A stretch of 64,000 nucleotides of DNA, taken from contig OY728121.1 of assembly GCA_963277665.1 (NCBI GenBank), forward strand, positions 1,652,530,062 through 1,652,594,061, given 5' to 3'. The DNA comes from Viscum album. Lineage: Eukaryota > Streptophyta > Magnoliopsida > Santalales > Viscaceae. Numbering within the stretch: the first letter of the stretch is position 1; each line of letters begins with the position of its first letter. The notes under the pieces were generated by a model that saw only the letters and a program-made list of their open reading frames with translations, did not search any database and was not told the DNA's origin. The position numbers were made by a program, and so were the translations under genes. Of the stretch, positions 37,304-48,910 are shown piece after piece.

Positions 37304-37313
37304 CTATATATAC
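37304..37313 (+). promoter_or_regulatory. TATA box and CT-rich leader of the CACTA element
   Basis: CTATATATAC lies at 37,304-37,313, followed at 37,351-37,371 by an uninterrupted CT dinucleotide run, a common plant 5' leader feature. An ATG at 37,429 opens MAFILRKLQFEG and meets a possible donor site AAG|GTATTT near 37,463. Confidence 0.5.
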
Positions 37314-37599
37314 CTCCATGTGTTTTCCTCCCATTCTACTGCTTTCTCAACCTCTCTCTCTCTCTCTCTCTTCTGATTTTTTTTCTAAATTTTTTCATAG
37401 TTTAAACTTTAAAATCATTACATAATTCATGGCTTTTATACTCCGAAAACTTCAGTTTGAAGGTATTTAATTACTTTTATTATTTAGTTAATATTGTTTA
37501 TTTAAAATTATTTATAATATTTGTTAGTTACGTCCAATTAAATAAAATTATAATTAGATATTTTTTCAATATATATTTTTATGAAAAATTATTTCTAAG

Positions 37600-39375
37600 T
37601 GTTAATTGTAAATAATTAGTAATAAATTGTAATAATTAGTAATAATTTGTAATAATTTATTAAAAATTATATTAAATTGTAATAAATTGTAATAAATTGT
37701 AATAATTAGTAATAAATTGAAATAATTAGTAATAAATTGTGATAATGAGTAATAATTACAAATAATTTGTAATAATTAGTAATAAATTATAATAATTAGT
37801 AATAATTACTAATAATTGACAATAAATTGAAATAATTAGTAATAATTATAAATAATTAGTAATCAATTGTAATCAATTGTAATGAATTGTAATAATTAGT
37901 AATAATTAGTAATACTTAGTAATAATTTGAAATTGTTTGTAATAATCATTAATAAATTTTAATAATTAGTTATAAATATTAATAATTAGCAAGAAATTAG
38001 TAATCAATTGAAATAATTAGTAATGAATTAATATAATTAGTAATTAATTGTAATAATTAGTAATAATTAATAATAAATTTTAATAATTATTAATAATTAC
38101 TAATATGTAGTAATAAATTGTAATAATTGGTAATAAAATGTAATAATTCTTAATAATTATTAATAAATTGTAACAAATTGTAATAAATTGTAATAATTAG
38201 TATTAATTAGAAATATTTTTTAAAAATTAGTAATTAATTGTAATAATTAGTAATAAATTGAAAACATTCGAAATAAATTGAAATAATTTTTAATAAATTG
38301 AAATAATTAGTAATAAATTGTAATAATGAGAAATTATTTTCAATAATATTTAATAATTAGTATAAATTGAAATAATTTTAATAATAAGTAATAATTTCTA
38401 ATAATTTGTAATAAATAGTAAAAATTAGTAATAATTACTAATAATTGGTTATAAATTGTAATAATTAGTAATAATTAGTAATAATTGGTCATAAATTGTA
38501 ATAATTAGTAATAATTAGTTATAATTTATAATAATTAGTAATAATTAGAAATAATTAGAAATAACTAGTTATAGTTAGTAATAAATAGTAATAATTTGTA
38601 ATAATTAGGATTAATTAGTAATAATTCGGGTTTATTGGTAATAATTAGGATTAATTGGTAACAACTAGAAATAATTAGTAATAATATGAATAATTATAAA
38701 TAAAAACAAATAATTGGGAATAATTCTTAATAATTAAGAGTAATTATAAATAATTATCAATAATTAGTAATAATTAGTAATATTTATGTTTAATTGTTAA
38801 AAATTAGGATTAATCAGTAATAATTAGGATTAATTAGTAATAATTAGGATTATTTAGAAATAATTTGGTTTAATTAGAAAAAATTAGGATTAATTAGTAA
38901 TAATTATAATTAATTAGTAAAAATTATGATTAATTATTAAAACTTTGTATTAATTACCAATAATTATTAATAATTAGTAATAGTTATTAATAATTAGTAA
39001 CAATTAGTAATAATTAGGAATAATTAGGCATTGTGAAGGATAATAAATAATAATTATGAATAATTAATTATAATTTGTAATAATCAGTAATAATTTGAAG
39101 TAATTGGAAATAATTATTAAAAATTATTAATAAATAGTAATTATTAGTAATAAATAGTAATAATTAGTAATAATTAAGAATAATTAGTAATAACTAAGAA
39201 TAATTTGTATGAATTAAGAATACATTGTAATAATTGGGATGAATGAGTAGGAATTCGGATGAATGAGTAATAATTAGTAACAACTAGTAATAATTAGGAT
39301 TAATTAGTAACAATTAGAATTAATTAGTAAAAATTAGAATTAATTTGTTATAATTAGTTTTAATTACTAAAAAAT
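37600..39375. repeat. 1.75-kb array of 10-bp AT-only repeats
   Basis: Variants of TAATAATTAG and TAATAAATTG follow each other with a 10-base period for about 1,750 bases, with few G or C bases. It lies between the CACTA leader and the transposase-like fragment and would be intronic if that gene was transcribed. There is no coding potential. Confidence 0.85.
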
Positions 39376-39424
39376 AGAATAAATTCAAGTACATTGATAA
39401 ACTGAAATAATTTCTAGTGGATTG

Positions 39425-39800
39425 GAGGCATTCCTTTTGATCGATGCCATATCTCCTTGCAACTTTCTACCACTGAAATCAGGATGAAAAATATTTTATG
39501 ACATACGTTAGAGAAAATTATCATATAGATTTGTATCAGTGAAAGTTGTAAGGAGGTGAGCCATCATGAAAGGGAGGCTCTTTTGCTCGATGACTCATCT
39601 CCTTAAAACTTCTATGACTGAAATTACTATGAAATGTATGATCTAATGTATGGACACAAATCTTCGTATACACAAGAAAAGCGAGTAGCGCGGTGAGGCA
39701 TCCCTTCTCTCTATCCTCGTGCAAAAAAAAATGAATATTCATATGTCGAAGCAGACTTTTCATAGTCATTTCTGTTGTATAAAGTTGCAAGGGATTGAGT
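39425..39800. repeat. Alternating inverted repeats of about 50 bp
   Basis: Four copies of a unit based on CATCTCCTTGCAACTTTC then ACTGAAAT alternate in orientation: forward near 39,425-39,490, reverse at 39,535-39,566, forward at 39,572-39,638 and reverse at 39,757-39,800. A partial copy (GTGAGGCATCCCTTCTC) lies at 39,692. Adjacent copies can fold into hairpins. The minus-strand frame at 39,536-39,790 is a by-product. Confidence 0.7.
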
Positions 39801-40086
39801 TTTTGGGAAAAAGTGATGTCGTCAATATGTTAAAAATTGTGCCATTTCTAATTAACAATAATTAGTACAAAATACAAATAATTAATAATAATTAGCATTA
39901 ATTGGTATAAATCATTATAAATGCATGTAGATTAGTATAGAGCCATAAGAAAAAATTATAAATAAATAAAAAATAAAATAAATAATTATAAATTTCTATA
40001 AAAGAGAATGTAATTTTCTTCTTTTTTAAATAGTGTTTTTTCTAATTCTTATAATACAAAATAACTAATTGTTTCATATTTTTTAG

Positions 40087-40250
40087 AAAAATATGGAACA
40101 AGGGAGTCGACAATAGTCATTATTCAATATTCATGTTTGGATAAATCTATACAAGAATATAAATGGTTCGAGTTTAAATCCTACATATATTGAGGTTGTT
40201 TAAGATTTATTATCATTTTCATCGTCAAAAAACCACATGAGGTAGGATTA
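40087..40250 (+). pseudogene. CACTA transposase N-terminal fragment
   Basis: After a good acceptor (CATATTTTTTAG at 40,075-40,086) an ATG at 40,093 begins MEQGSRQ. Past a stop the frame reads HVWINLYKNINGSSLNPTYIE then VV, a stop and DLLSFSSSKNHMR. The layout W, basic stretch, Y-I-E-G-V-like, then F-L-x-F-A-like is that of the transposase-associated domain at the N-terminus of plant CACTA Tnp2 proteins. The zinc-binding part that should follow was not seen. Confidence 0.5.
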
Positions 40251-40895
40251 CATGATCATCCCTAATAATTCCTCTATGTGCTACCCAAAACTTCACACTT
40301 TTCACCCATTATCACTCTAACATGTCTCTGTTGGAAACGATTTCCTAGTTCCACCATGCCAGCTCTTTGAGCTAGCTCTTCCATATCGTTATGTCTCTAC
40401 CCAAAATGATGTTAATTAGATAGATAAATTTTTGTGTTATCCACCTTAATATTTTTCTAAATTCAAAAAGAATATATCTACTATAAATTCTCCGAATTTC
40501 CCTACCAAACACTCAATAAAAATAATTAATAAATGACCACTCATACTTTCACAAGGCAAATAATCTAAAAAATTTATGCATGCCCACTTTCTTATTTCCA
40601 CATGGAAAAAAATTAAATGGCCTTCATTAATGATGTAATGAATGTGTCATACTTATTGATATATTCCATTGAACCTAATAATAGTTCAAATTAATCATCA
40701 GACATAGTAAGGTGTTATTTTTTATAACAATGCTATGTAAATAACATTGACTAACAAAAAAACACTTCTAGATTACTATTTTTAAACTATAATATTTAAA
40801 CATATTGGTCCCAAGACACTAAACCTATAGAAATCCCTAGCAGTGCCAAAAAAGTAATTGTAAATAAACATCCATCGATCCCCTTATCCACCACA
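40251..40895 (+). mobile_element. Tail of a plus-oriented long LTR
   Basis: The last 120 bases (CAAGACACTAAACCTATAG, then AAAAAAGTAATTGTAAAT, CATCCATC and a CCACA end at 40,895) match the reverse complement of the young LTR start at 13,740-13,840 (CAAAGACACTAAACTATTAC, CAAAAGTAATGTAATG, CATC). The earlier part, from about 40,251, is more uncertain. Confidence 0.5.
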
Positions 40896-42285
40896 GGATA
40901 AAAACAAGACCCCTATGATATGTGTATCTTACCCATTTTAGTCTAACCATCTCATAGTAGGTATATAACACTCTCTAGTAGATTCGGTGCCTTCACTGTG
41001 GGATTCCATCATATAGGTCATATATAATATCCCTTGAAAAGTCATGATAATTCAAATAGAGATGAACCATAAATCATCACCCAAAATATGTATAAATAAT
41101 TTTAAAGGTCACATAGCCCGTCTTCTCTTATGGGGTAGTAAGAAACAACTATAAATGTAAACGAACAACAAATAAAAGAGGATCTTAAACATTTGTAAAA
41201 CCATTTCAAAAAAATTTCCAATTAGGCTTCCATAAAGAACCCTAGAATCTGAGCCATTTTCACCCCCACATTAAATCCACATTATAAGTATCTATTAAAG
41301 GCAATTTATCGTAGGAAACATCGAAATATAATTTTGAAATCATACACTTATCATAAATATTAAATTTTATATAAATAAATTTTTTTAAAAACATATTGGT
41401 TCCAAGAACTATATTCACAAAAACACCTATCCCCTTTTAAAATTTCTTTTTAAAAAATATTTGAAGAACCACATTATAAAAATCATTTCAATATATGGAA
41501 AATATAATTATTTTTAAAATAAATCCTTTCATTTAAGAAAATCCCATTAAAAAGTTTATTCAACATTAAATAAATATTATAAAATCTTTAAATCACTTTA
41601 GAAAATCCAAATACATATTTAAACTAACACGTCTCCTGTGACTTTAGTCCAGATATAGGCTTCAAATCACTTAAAATCCAATACAATCCAATTTATGAAT
41701 TCTAGTTACATGAAAACCCACAAGATATATTTTTATATTTCTAAATAATATTAAAAGTGATAATAAAATTTTAGAATCATGTGTAATTAGATATAATCTT
41801 TTTCATAGAGAAAAAAAAACAATTTGACAATTGAAACTGGCCGATAATGTGTATAACATGTTCTTTTAAATTCACAGAATGAAATTAAACATAGAATAAA
41901 TATTATATCATGCACTATAGTGGCGTTAAAATAAACATAAAGATAAAATCAATGTAATATGTTCAAAAAATTTCCACCTTTGGTTATGGATAATGAAAAA
42001 ATCATGAAGGGACCCACACAAACAAAAAAAAACAATAACAGAATCTAAAATTAGACAACTTAAAGAGCCTAGAATTCATCCAAATAAAAATTATAACTAT
42101 GGTTGAATAAATAACATGGATGATGGAATGAAGGGGGAATATGAGTCCTTATCTTGAAGAATCAACCATGAATTAATAGGAAGTCTTAAAAAAATACACA
42201 AGGGAGGAGGTTTAGGGAAGGAAGGAATGCACACAATGGGACTGTCTCAACTAAGGAGGTGCATTGTAGTGAGGAGTAAAGAGGG

Positions 42286-42331
<46 letters not shown>

Positions 42332-42766
42332 ATGGTTAAAATTTTAAAAATGAAAAAATCCTTTTTGGTAGTGTCTCACAACTTACCCGCACAATTTTCC
42401 AAACCCTATAGAAGTTTTGATTCCCATCTTGAACCCCAAAACCATTACTCATGGTTTCCATTATGAAAACAAATGACCCATATTACCATGTTAAAATAAT
42501 GAAAAACGAAAGTCTCATGATAAAAGGCCACCATGAATGGTTTCTTCATGGTTACTCCTAACCATGGACAACCCATATCCGGTTTCAAAATCCATAATGG
42601 TTAACAAAAGCATAATGCTTCCGAAAATTTCATATGACAAAAATTAAAATAAAATGGTAATAAAAATATTAGTGATAGGGAGGTGTCATGATAATCCTTT
42701 AATGAATCTTTTTATCCATAAAAAGTTTCATGTAATGGTTAATGTAATTGTAATATAGGAATATCA
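40896..42766. other. Unresolved AT-rich sequence, with a (TA)n run
   Basis: No gene or motif could be assigned. The purine-rich stretch GGGAGGAGGTTTAGGGAAGG near 42,203 resembles the region around the TATA box of the minus-oriented LTRs. It is followed by a TA dinucleotide run at 42,289-42,326. It may be another LTR fragment. The frame at 42,227-42,466 is created by the TA run. Confidence 0.3.
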
Positions 42767-45700
42767 GTCAGAGAATCAAGCCATGTTAAACATATAGAAA
42801 TAATACATTGATAACACGGTTAAGTTATTACTTACCAAAAAATTCACAAAACCAAGGACCTAACAGTTTTTTTCTTGGAATCTAGAAACATAAAAATTAT
42901 TATTTTACAAGGTGACATCATTTCACAAAAAATCATCCTCTAATTAATTCATTTAGACATAATCATATTCGAATCACGAGAAGGGAAAACATAAGAATGG
43001 GTGAGGTTAAATTATCAGTAAATGATAACATGTCACTGGCCATAATATATAAATGATTGACATTTATAAATGTAGGAATAAGGAATAATATATTATATTG
43101 AATAATATATATCATATAGTATCAACTATAAGATTAAAAGATAGACATATCACTATAAACAACAACAATTTAAAAATTTCTTGAGAAAATAAAACATGAA
43201 GCATAAAATATGATCCATGGAATTTTTGAAATAATGTGGAACAATAGTAAACAATGGATTAATTTTCATTGTGAAATTTTATACCCACTCACTCATTCAC
43301 ACATAAAATTTTGGGTAGTGTTAAACATTATAACATTCAACCTCTTTGAACAGAGCTAATCGCTAAATAATTCACTTAAAATTTCTATCTCAGGAAATAT
43401 ATTTCATTGTCCATTGAGTTGGAGGGATATATGTGCCCCCAATATAATATATTCCATAAATGTGTGTCCCACATGAAAAAATAATTTTCATATCAAAAAA
43501 TAACTTATAGAATGAATTTTGGATTTTTACAGAATTCTCAAATGTTATCATCCTAAAATTAAATATAAAAAATAAAATAATAATAAATATTGTTCCCCAA
43601 AATGAAATAAATTATATTAGGACATAGAACATTAATAATGAAACCCAACTCAATTAAGGCTAATTACTTTAGATATTGATTATTAATTGGATGAAAACTA
43701 TTTAAAAAGTGATTCTTTGAATCCTTTTTTATCATTATATAAAATGGGTTGTAAGATAAAATTTAAAATATTTTCACAATGTTTCAAATTTTTGTTTAAA
43801 AAAATATTTATAGAAATAAATAATTTTTGAGGAATATTTATCTTGTATAATTTTTATAGATGGTAAAATATTAGAGAATAAAATTTGATTCAAATATTTT
43901 TAAAGAAATATAATTTTGATGAAAACCACAACATTTAAAAAATGATGACGAATCCATTTATGATGTGAAAATATTAAGTACTAGGTTAAAAATAGATGAA
44001 ATATAATTTATATCTAAAAATAAATGAAAAAATTTGTGGGTTTGGGTATCATGGACATGGAAATAATTTATTCATTAAACATTGCCCGACTAACAATTTT
44101 CAATATCACACATTACAAATGAAATGATCCTCGAAGATTAAATGGATATAAAACAAAATAAATCACAAAATAAAACATATTTGTCACATAATTTCATTAT
44201 AATGATAATTATATAGATTTTTTCATTATAACATTCAATAATGTATATTATGACTCAATTAGAGGTAATTGTGTTAACAAACCCTTACCTTGATTTTCTA
44301 TTAATATTCCCTTTCTCTATCCTTTTTTATATCAATATTAACTATAATAGTTTCCCAATTATGGGAATTTTAATATAAATAACCTTTTATAAATATCATT
44401 TATAGGGAAAACAATGAATGATATTAGAATTTATTATTTGTTACATGAAGATGCAATATTTGGGAGCGGTTTTTGCAGCCTGAAGAATATAGAAAATGGA
44501 TTCTATAATGGAATAATGGAGATAGTCTCTCACACATTGGGAATCATTAGGGTAATAAATTATTGACTATTAACATATGGTATCATAATCACATGTAAAT
44601 AAGTGGGAATATAAATAACTTCTTGAATTAAAAATAATAGATAGAAATTCAAGGAGTTCTTTCAAAAAGAGGATAAGGATAACCCTTACATTGTTATTTA
44701 GATTCTTAATGACAAAGAAGAATCCTAAACAATTTAGGAACTCCATGGTAGGTTATTAGAGTATGGTAGGTATGTGAGATTTGGAAAAGGTGAAATTTTC
44801 AATGGATATTAATGAGATAATTGGTGGGAGTGATAAACTTTTATATTTCACAAAGGGTGGATTTTTCCTAGAAAACTAGAGTTAGGTAAGGGTTATTATT
44901 GAAATCACCTAGGTGTTTGGTGGGTTCAGTGATTTGGTTAATTAAGTAGAAAAGGGTAGGTGATACATGTTGGTATGACATTATATATATATATATAATC
45001 TATAATGTGCAACATGACATAAAATTAATAAAAATTAGTGATAATTTATTTACCCATTCAAACCTTATTAATATTGATAAAAAATTAATCAATGTAAAAA
45101 ATTTAAATATTAAAAATATTAGAGGAATCATATTTCAAAATTTCAAAACTATGAATATTAATTTTTTGGAGAATTTAAACTAGTTTAATTTCTAAATTGG
45201 TTAAAATTATCTATTCAATTAAAATATATAATGTGGTGAAATGGTTTTTGTAGGAAAAAATTCATTCTAACCATTAAGTGTTCAATATCGTATTTATTGT
45301 TGATTTAATATTAAAATAAATTTTATTAATTATAATATATGTCTAAACGTATTATTAGCATCTTAATTTTGAAAATAATAATTTAATATTACAAATAAAA
45401 AATATCTAGAAAAGAATTATTCTGTAAAAAAAATATTATTACAATGAAAACTAAAATATACCCAAAGTAACTTAATCTTTATGACAAAAAATAACGTGTC
45501 CTTTATTTGGTAATTTAGTACCAATAATTTTAATTTTTTTCTCCATTTTATTTTATTGAATTGTTAAAAATTAATTTTTAAATTACCAATGTATAATTTA
45601 TTTTAATAAAACTTGAGAAAATATTTCTTATGTTCGAAAATATCAAATACAGGTTTGCAATTTAATGATGATATTTGAAAATATATAATGAAAAAAAGAC

Positions 45701-46151
45701 TTATATTTGGTCAATAAAAATGTTTCAAATGTTTTAGGTTATGATTTAGGTTATAAAATATAGTGTATCTTCAATAATAGTGTTTTTCATAATTTAGATA
45801 AAGTCAATACTATTTAAAAAACCCCAGAAATTCATATTGACCCAATATTATTAGGAATTATCAAACAAATTGTCAATTTTTTCAAATTAAATTTATATAA
45901 CTGAGAAAATAAATATAGGTATAGGGACACATAAAATGATTTTATGTGAAATATATTTCTTCTTATAAAATGGGCATTATTTTATTATATTTCTTTATAT
46001 ATTTTTTATGATGTGGTTACTTTATATAGTAGCCATAAATTTAACAACTATAATGCAATTATCCATTTTATTTTAGTGTTATCTTCTAGATAATCTACTC
46101 ATAAGGTACTTAGTTAAGGAAAAGTAATTACATAAATCTTGGGTCTTAACA
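42767..46151 (-). mobile_element. 3' LTR of minus-strand chromovirus
   Basis: The left end (AGAGAATCAAGCC, then ACATTGATAAC, then CCAAGGACCTAACAGTTT) matches the young LTR left end. The right end, TCTTGGGTCTTAACA, abuts a PPT; the sense start is TGTTAAGACCCAAG. A TATA-like TATAAAAG on the minus strand lies near 44,830. A trace of one stem-loop core (GGGAGCGGTTTTTGC) lies at 44,462-44,476, about 350 bases downstream of it. The length is about 3.4 kb. The left boundary is accurate to a few bases only. Confidence 0.65.
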
Positions 46152-46168
46152 TTATACCCCCTTCAAAT
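46152..46168 (-). other. Polypurine tract of the minus-strand chromovirus
   Basis: Minus strand ATTTGAAGGGGGTATAA immediately before the LTR start TGTTAAGACC. Confidence 0.8.
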
Positions 46169-46179
46169 AAGTTTATCCC

Positions 46180-46460
46180 CAAGATTTTATTACACTGAGG
46201 AAAATAAGTGAGGTAAATTGTCTCTAGTCACCTATTATGGATCCCATATTGACTCCAAAAACATATTTCTCCTATATTGATCAATTATTAGATTTTTGAT
46301 CCTATTCTTCAGAACACTGTCTCTTTCGGTTAATATCTCCATTTTTCTTCATTGGATATGACATGTTCTGATTATATAACATATGAGTTTATTAAATGAG
46401 ATGGATTTGGTATGTAACTCCTCCCAAATTATATATTTATTACATAATGAACTTGTTATA
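46180..46460 (-). pseudogene. Chromodomain remnant at pol C-terminus
   Basis: On the minus strand the frame reads LTERDSVLKNRIKNLIIDQY, then RRNMFLESIWDP, then, after stops, NLPHLFS. This follows the chromodomain of plant chromoviruses: R-x-x-x-L-R-N-K, a W or Y plus R-N, E-E-A-T-W-E, and a closing Y-P-x-L-F. It supports placing the element in the chromovirus clade (Tekay/Del-like). Aromatic cage residues are partly lost. Confidence 0.65.
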
Positions 46461-47640
46461 GGTGTGTAGGATGTTCTATTTGATAATATATGACAAAACA
46501 TTATCACAACTCTCAAAGGGACCGTTGTATCTAATGATTGAATTCCATTTCTTCAAAAATATCTTTACCCATTTCTATTGAGATATCCTGAAAATACCTT
46601 ATCACCAATATCAAACACAGTATGCAATCTATTATTTTCTTCACAGTTATTCTACTCACTTCATACCACTTTTTTATACAAAAAAATGGTTTGAACATTA
46701 TCTATTATTTCTTGGAAAAGGTCAGGACATATTATCTTCTTCAATCCTATATCATCCAAGTATGTTGGGGTCATACATCTCTTCCAACATAGATATTTAT
46801 ATATTTCCATTAGAATTAAAAAATGAATAATATATTTATATAAAATATCATCAATGGGTGTGTTTTAATCCCAATATCCTCCGAAATCCATCGAACGGGA
46901 ACATAGTATATCCTCTACTGTTTTAATTATTTTCTCAAACTGACCATCTATTTGAGGCTGATATACAATGGTAAATATCAACGTTATATCCAATGCATTC
47001 TGAATACTTCACTAAAACATTGAGGTAATCATCGGATATCGATCATAAACAATGTATAATGGCAATCTATTCAGCTTAACCACATCCCTTATGTATAACA
47101 TGGTGATTTGTTCAAGGGATAAATCTTCATAGGTTGAAATAAAATGTTCTATCTTTTTTATGAAATATAAAAAAACTCAAATAAAATTTCAATGTTTAAA
47201 TGATTTTAAACTACTATGATGAATTATAGAGTGTTTTTTTTTCTATTTCATGATATTTGTGTTTAATGGTTCCATTATAAATTTATTCTTTGGTGATTTT
47301 ATGTTATCTTAATCACATACCAGAAAATATGTCATATACTCCAGGATTTCCATATTCATGTTATCCGACCAAAATTATTTTATTCAAATATATAAATATA
47401 AATATATATATATATTCATCCAATATGAATTTAGAAGGATGATACATGTAAATTATCCAAAATAACCTTATTTTGACATGGAATATATTTTAAAAACATC
47501 TAGGTTCCAAACATTATGACCCCATCTTTATAAAATTTTAACTATAGATTCTTTGTTACATGTTTCTATAGCTCAAAATCATCTTTTTGGATTCTTTGAT
47601 CATCATGTGAATTGATTGGGGAAGTAATCATATAGGAAAG
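46461..47640 (-). pseudogene. Integrase remnant of minus-strand chromovirus
   Basis: In one frame with few stops the core reads ITMLYIRDVVKLNRLPLYI, then VYDRYPMITSMF (47,020-47,110), then QPQIDGQFEKIIKTVEDIL and SMDFGGYWD (46,870-46,970). The second catalytic Asp (in YDR) and the Glu (in QFEK) are still present. The segment DDIGLKKIICPDLFQEII (46,720-46,790) and FDIGDKVF (about 46,615) belong to the C-terminal part before the chromodomain. The first catalytic Asp, expected near 47,200, could not be placed. Confidence 0.85.
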
Positions 47641-47679
47641 ACAAAATTTATCTACTGTCATTTAAAATTCATGAACAAT

Positions 47680-48224
47680 CCTCTATAAATCAATGATTGG
47701 TTTGTCTTTTTCAATCCTCACTATGGATAGACTAGTATGGCCTTTTATACTCATAGCATTAGTCACATTGTTTTTCCTTTCTATAGTTGAAATGTATTGA
47801 GTAGTCTTAAAATGTATTATGTCTAACCATGTCATTCTATGCATGTTTAACTCTTTCTATGTGAATATATATTTAATGCTCATGTAGTTAGTGTATATAT
47901 AATACTTCTCACCATAAAGGTATTTTCCCAATGTTTCAAAGAAAAGATCAACAACACTTATTAAAAATAATTAGTTTGGTAATTTTCACATGAGTAATTA
48001 TTTTTTAAGATTCACATGAAATTAACATTACATGTTTAATGTGGACCCAACCGAGTAATTTTAACTATAAATCAACATAACTTAAAAAACCTTCTCCACT
48101 ATATGGTAATTTATAAACTTGTGCAGTCACTACCATTTTCAAGTGCTCTGTGAATAATTTCTCACATTCTTGAAAAGGAGTAACATGAATCCTTTCTTGG
48201 TTAACATGTTTATTCTATTTTATA
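47680..48224 (-). pseudogene. RNase H remnant of minus-strand chromovirus
   Basis: The minus-strand frame at 47,850-47,930 reads GKYLYGEKYYIYTNYM, a change in phase or gap, then SIKYIFT. The next part reads KELNMHRMTWLDIIH. This is the typical H-Y-L-Y-G-x-x-x-x-x-x-T-D-H-x-S-L-K-Y-(L/I)-F-x-Q-K-x-L-N-x-R-Q-x-R-W stretch of gypsy RNase H. The family TDH motif here reads TNY, so a catalytic Asp is lost. Confidence 0.8.
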
Positions 48225-48910
48225 TCGATAATATATTTATCAAAAAGCGTCGATAATATCTATCTAACCAAATAAAACTACACATTTTATTCACAATGAT
48301 TAGTCTAGGGAATTCCCTGATAACATTAGTATTTGAAGGATATAAAAATATAACCTCAATTCTGATGTCATGAACCTTTAATGATAATTTTTTCTTCTAA
48401 TTCAAATTTACTGAGTTTCGAATATATTTCATCCTTCCTTTTTTGTTTTCAATATAGTCCGTATTTAATCTTAATAATATTCCATGATTTTGAAATATAT
48501 AAGGATATCACCTATAAAAGACTAAAAAAAATTAATCAACGTACTTTATAAAGAGTATATTAGTTAGATATATAATGAAATCAGGGAAATTTGTAAGCCC
48601 TAATAGCATCTTCTTAAACTCATAATGTCTAAACCCTTTCATGAATGTGATTTTTTGGAATATCTGACATTTTCCCTCAATTGATGATATCCGGACCAGA
48701 TATCCATATTTTTAATGAATTGTTCACCTTTTTGTTGATCAAATATATCATCAATACAAGTCATTGTATACTTATATTTTATCTATATTTTTTTAGAACA
48801 TTATAATTGATGAAAGGACGCATTTATCCATATTTATTATTTATGAAGAGGATAGATGCACCCCCTACTAAGGAACATTGGGGTATAAAACCCTTTTCAG
48901 GATTTTATGG
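48225..48910 (-). pseudogene. Reverse transcriptase remnant of minus-strand chromovirus
   Basis: Reading on the minus strand from 48,910: KKI near the K-Y-P-L-P region, CIDDIFDQQKGEQFIKNMD, then IWSGYHQLR (48,690-48,770), FRHYEFKKMLLGLTNFPDF, then FIGDILIYFK at the active-site box, and YYRRF at 48,235-48,262. The order matches gypsy RT throughout, with two or three frameshifts. In the active-site box the first of the paired Asp residues is Gly (G-D), which would inactivate it. Confidence 0.85.

Larger units (their letters stand above)
36894..40250 (+). mobile_element. CACTA-type DNA transposon, one end plus leader
   Basis: The left end reads TACTATGGGGAAAATGAC, a degraded CACTA terminus. It is followed by subterminal motifs around TTTGTGACGAG, TTTGCGACG and CGTCGCAAATA (36,914-37,292) in both orientations, typical of plant CACTA elements. 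A TATA box and CT-rich leader follow, then a possible first exon, a long AT-rich stretch and a transposase-like fragment. The right terminus was not found, so the element is truncated or extends into unresolved sequence. The first bases of the terminus partly resemble LTR sequence near 7,940, so the start is uncertain by a few bases. Confidence 0.65.

Noticed and set aside
37600..39375. Replication origin or matrix attachment region
   Set aside because: AT richness and periodicity alone do not show either; kept as a repeat only.
42227..42466. 79-codon ORF with an Ile-Tyr run
   Set aside because: It is produced by the TA dinucleotide repeat at 42,289-42,326.
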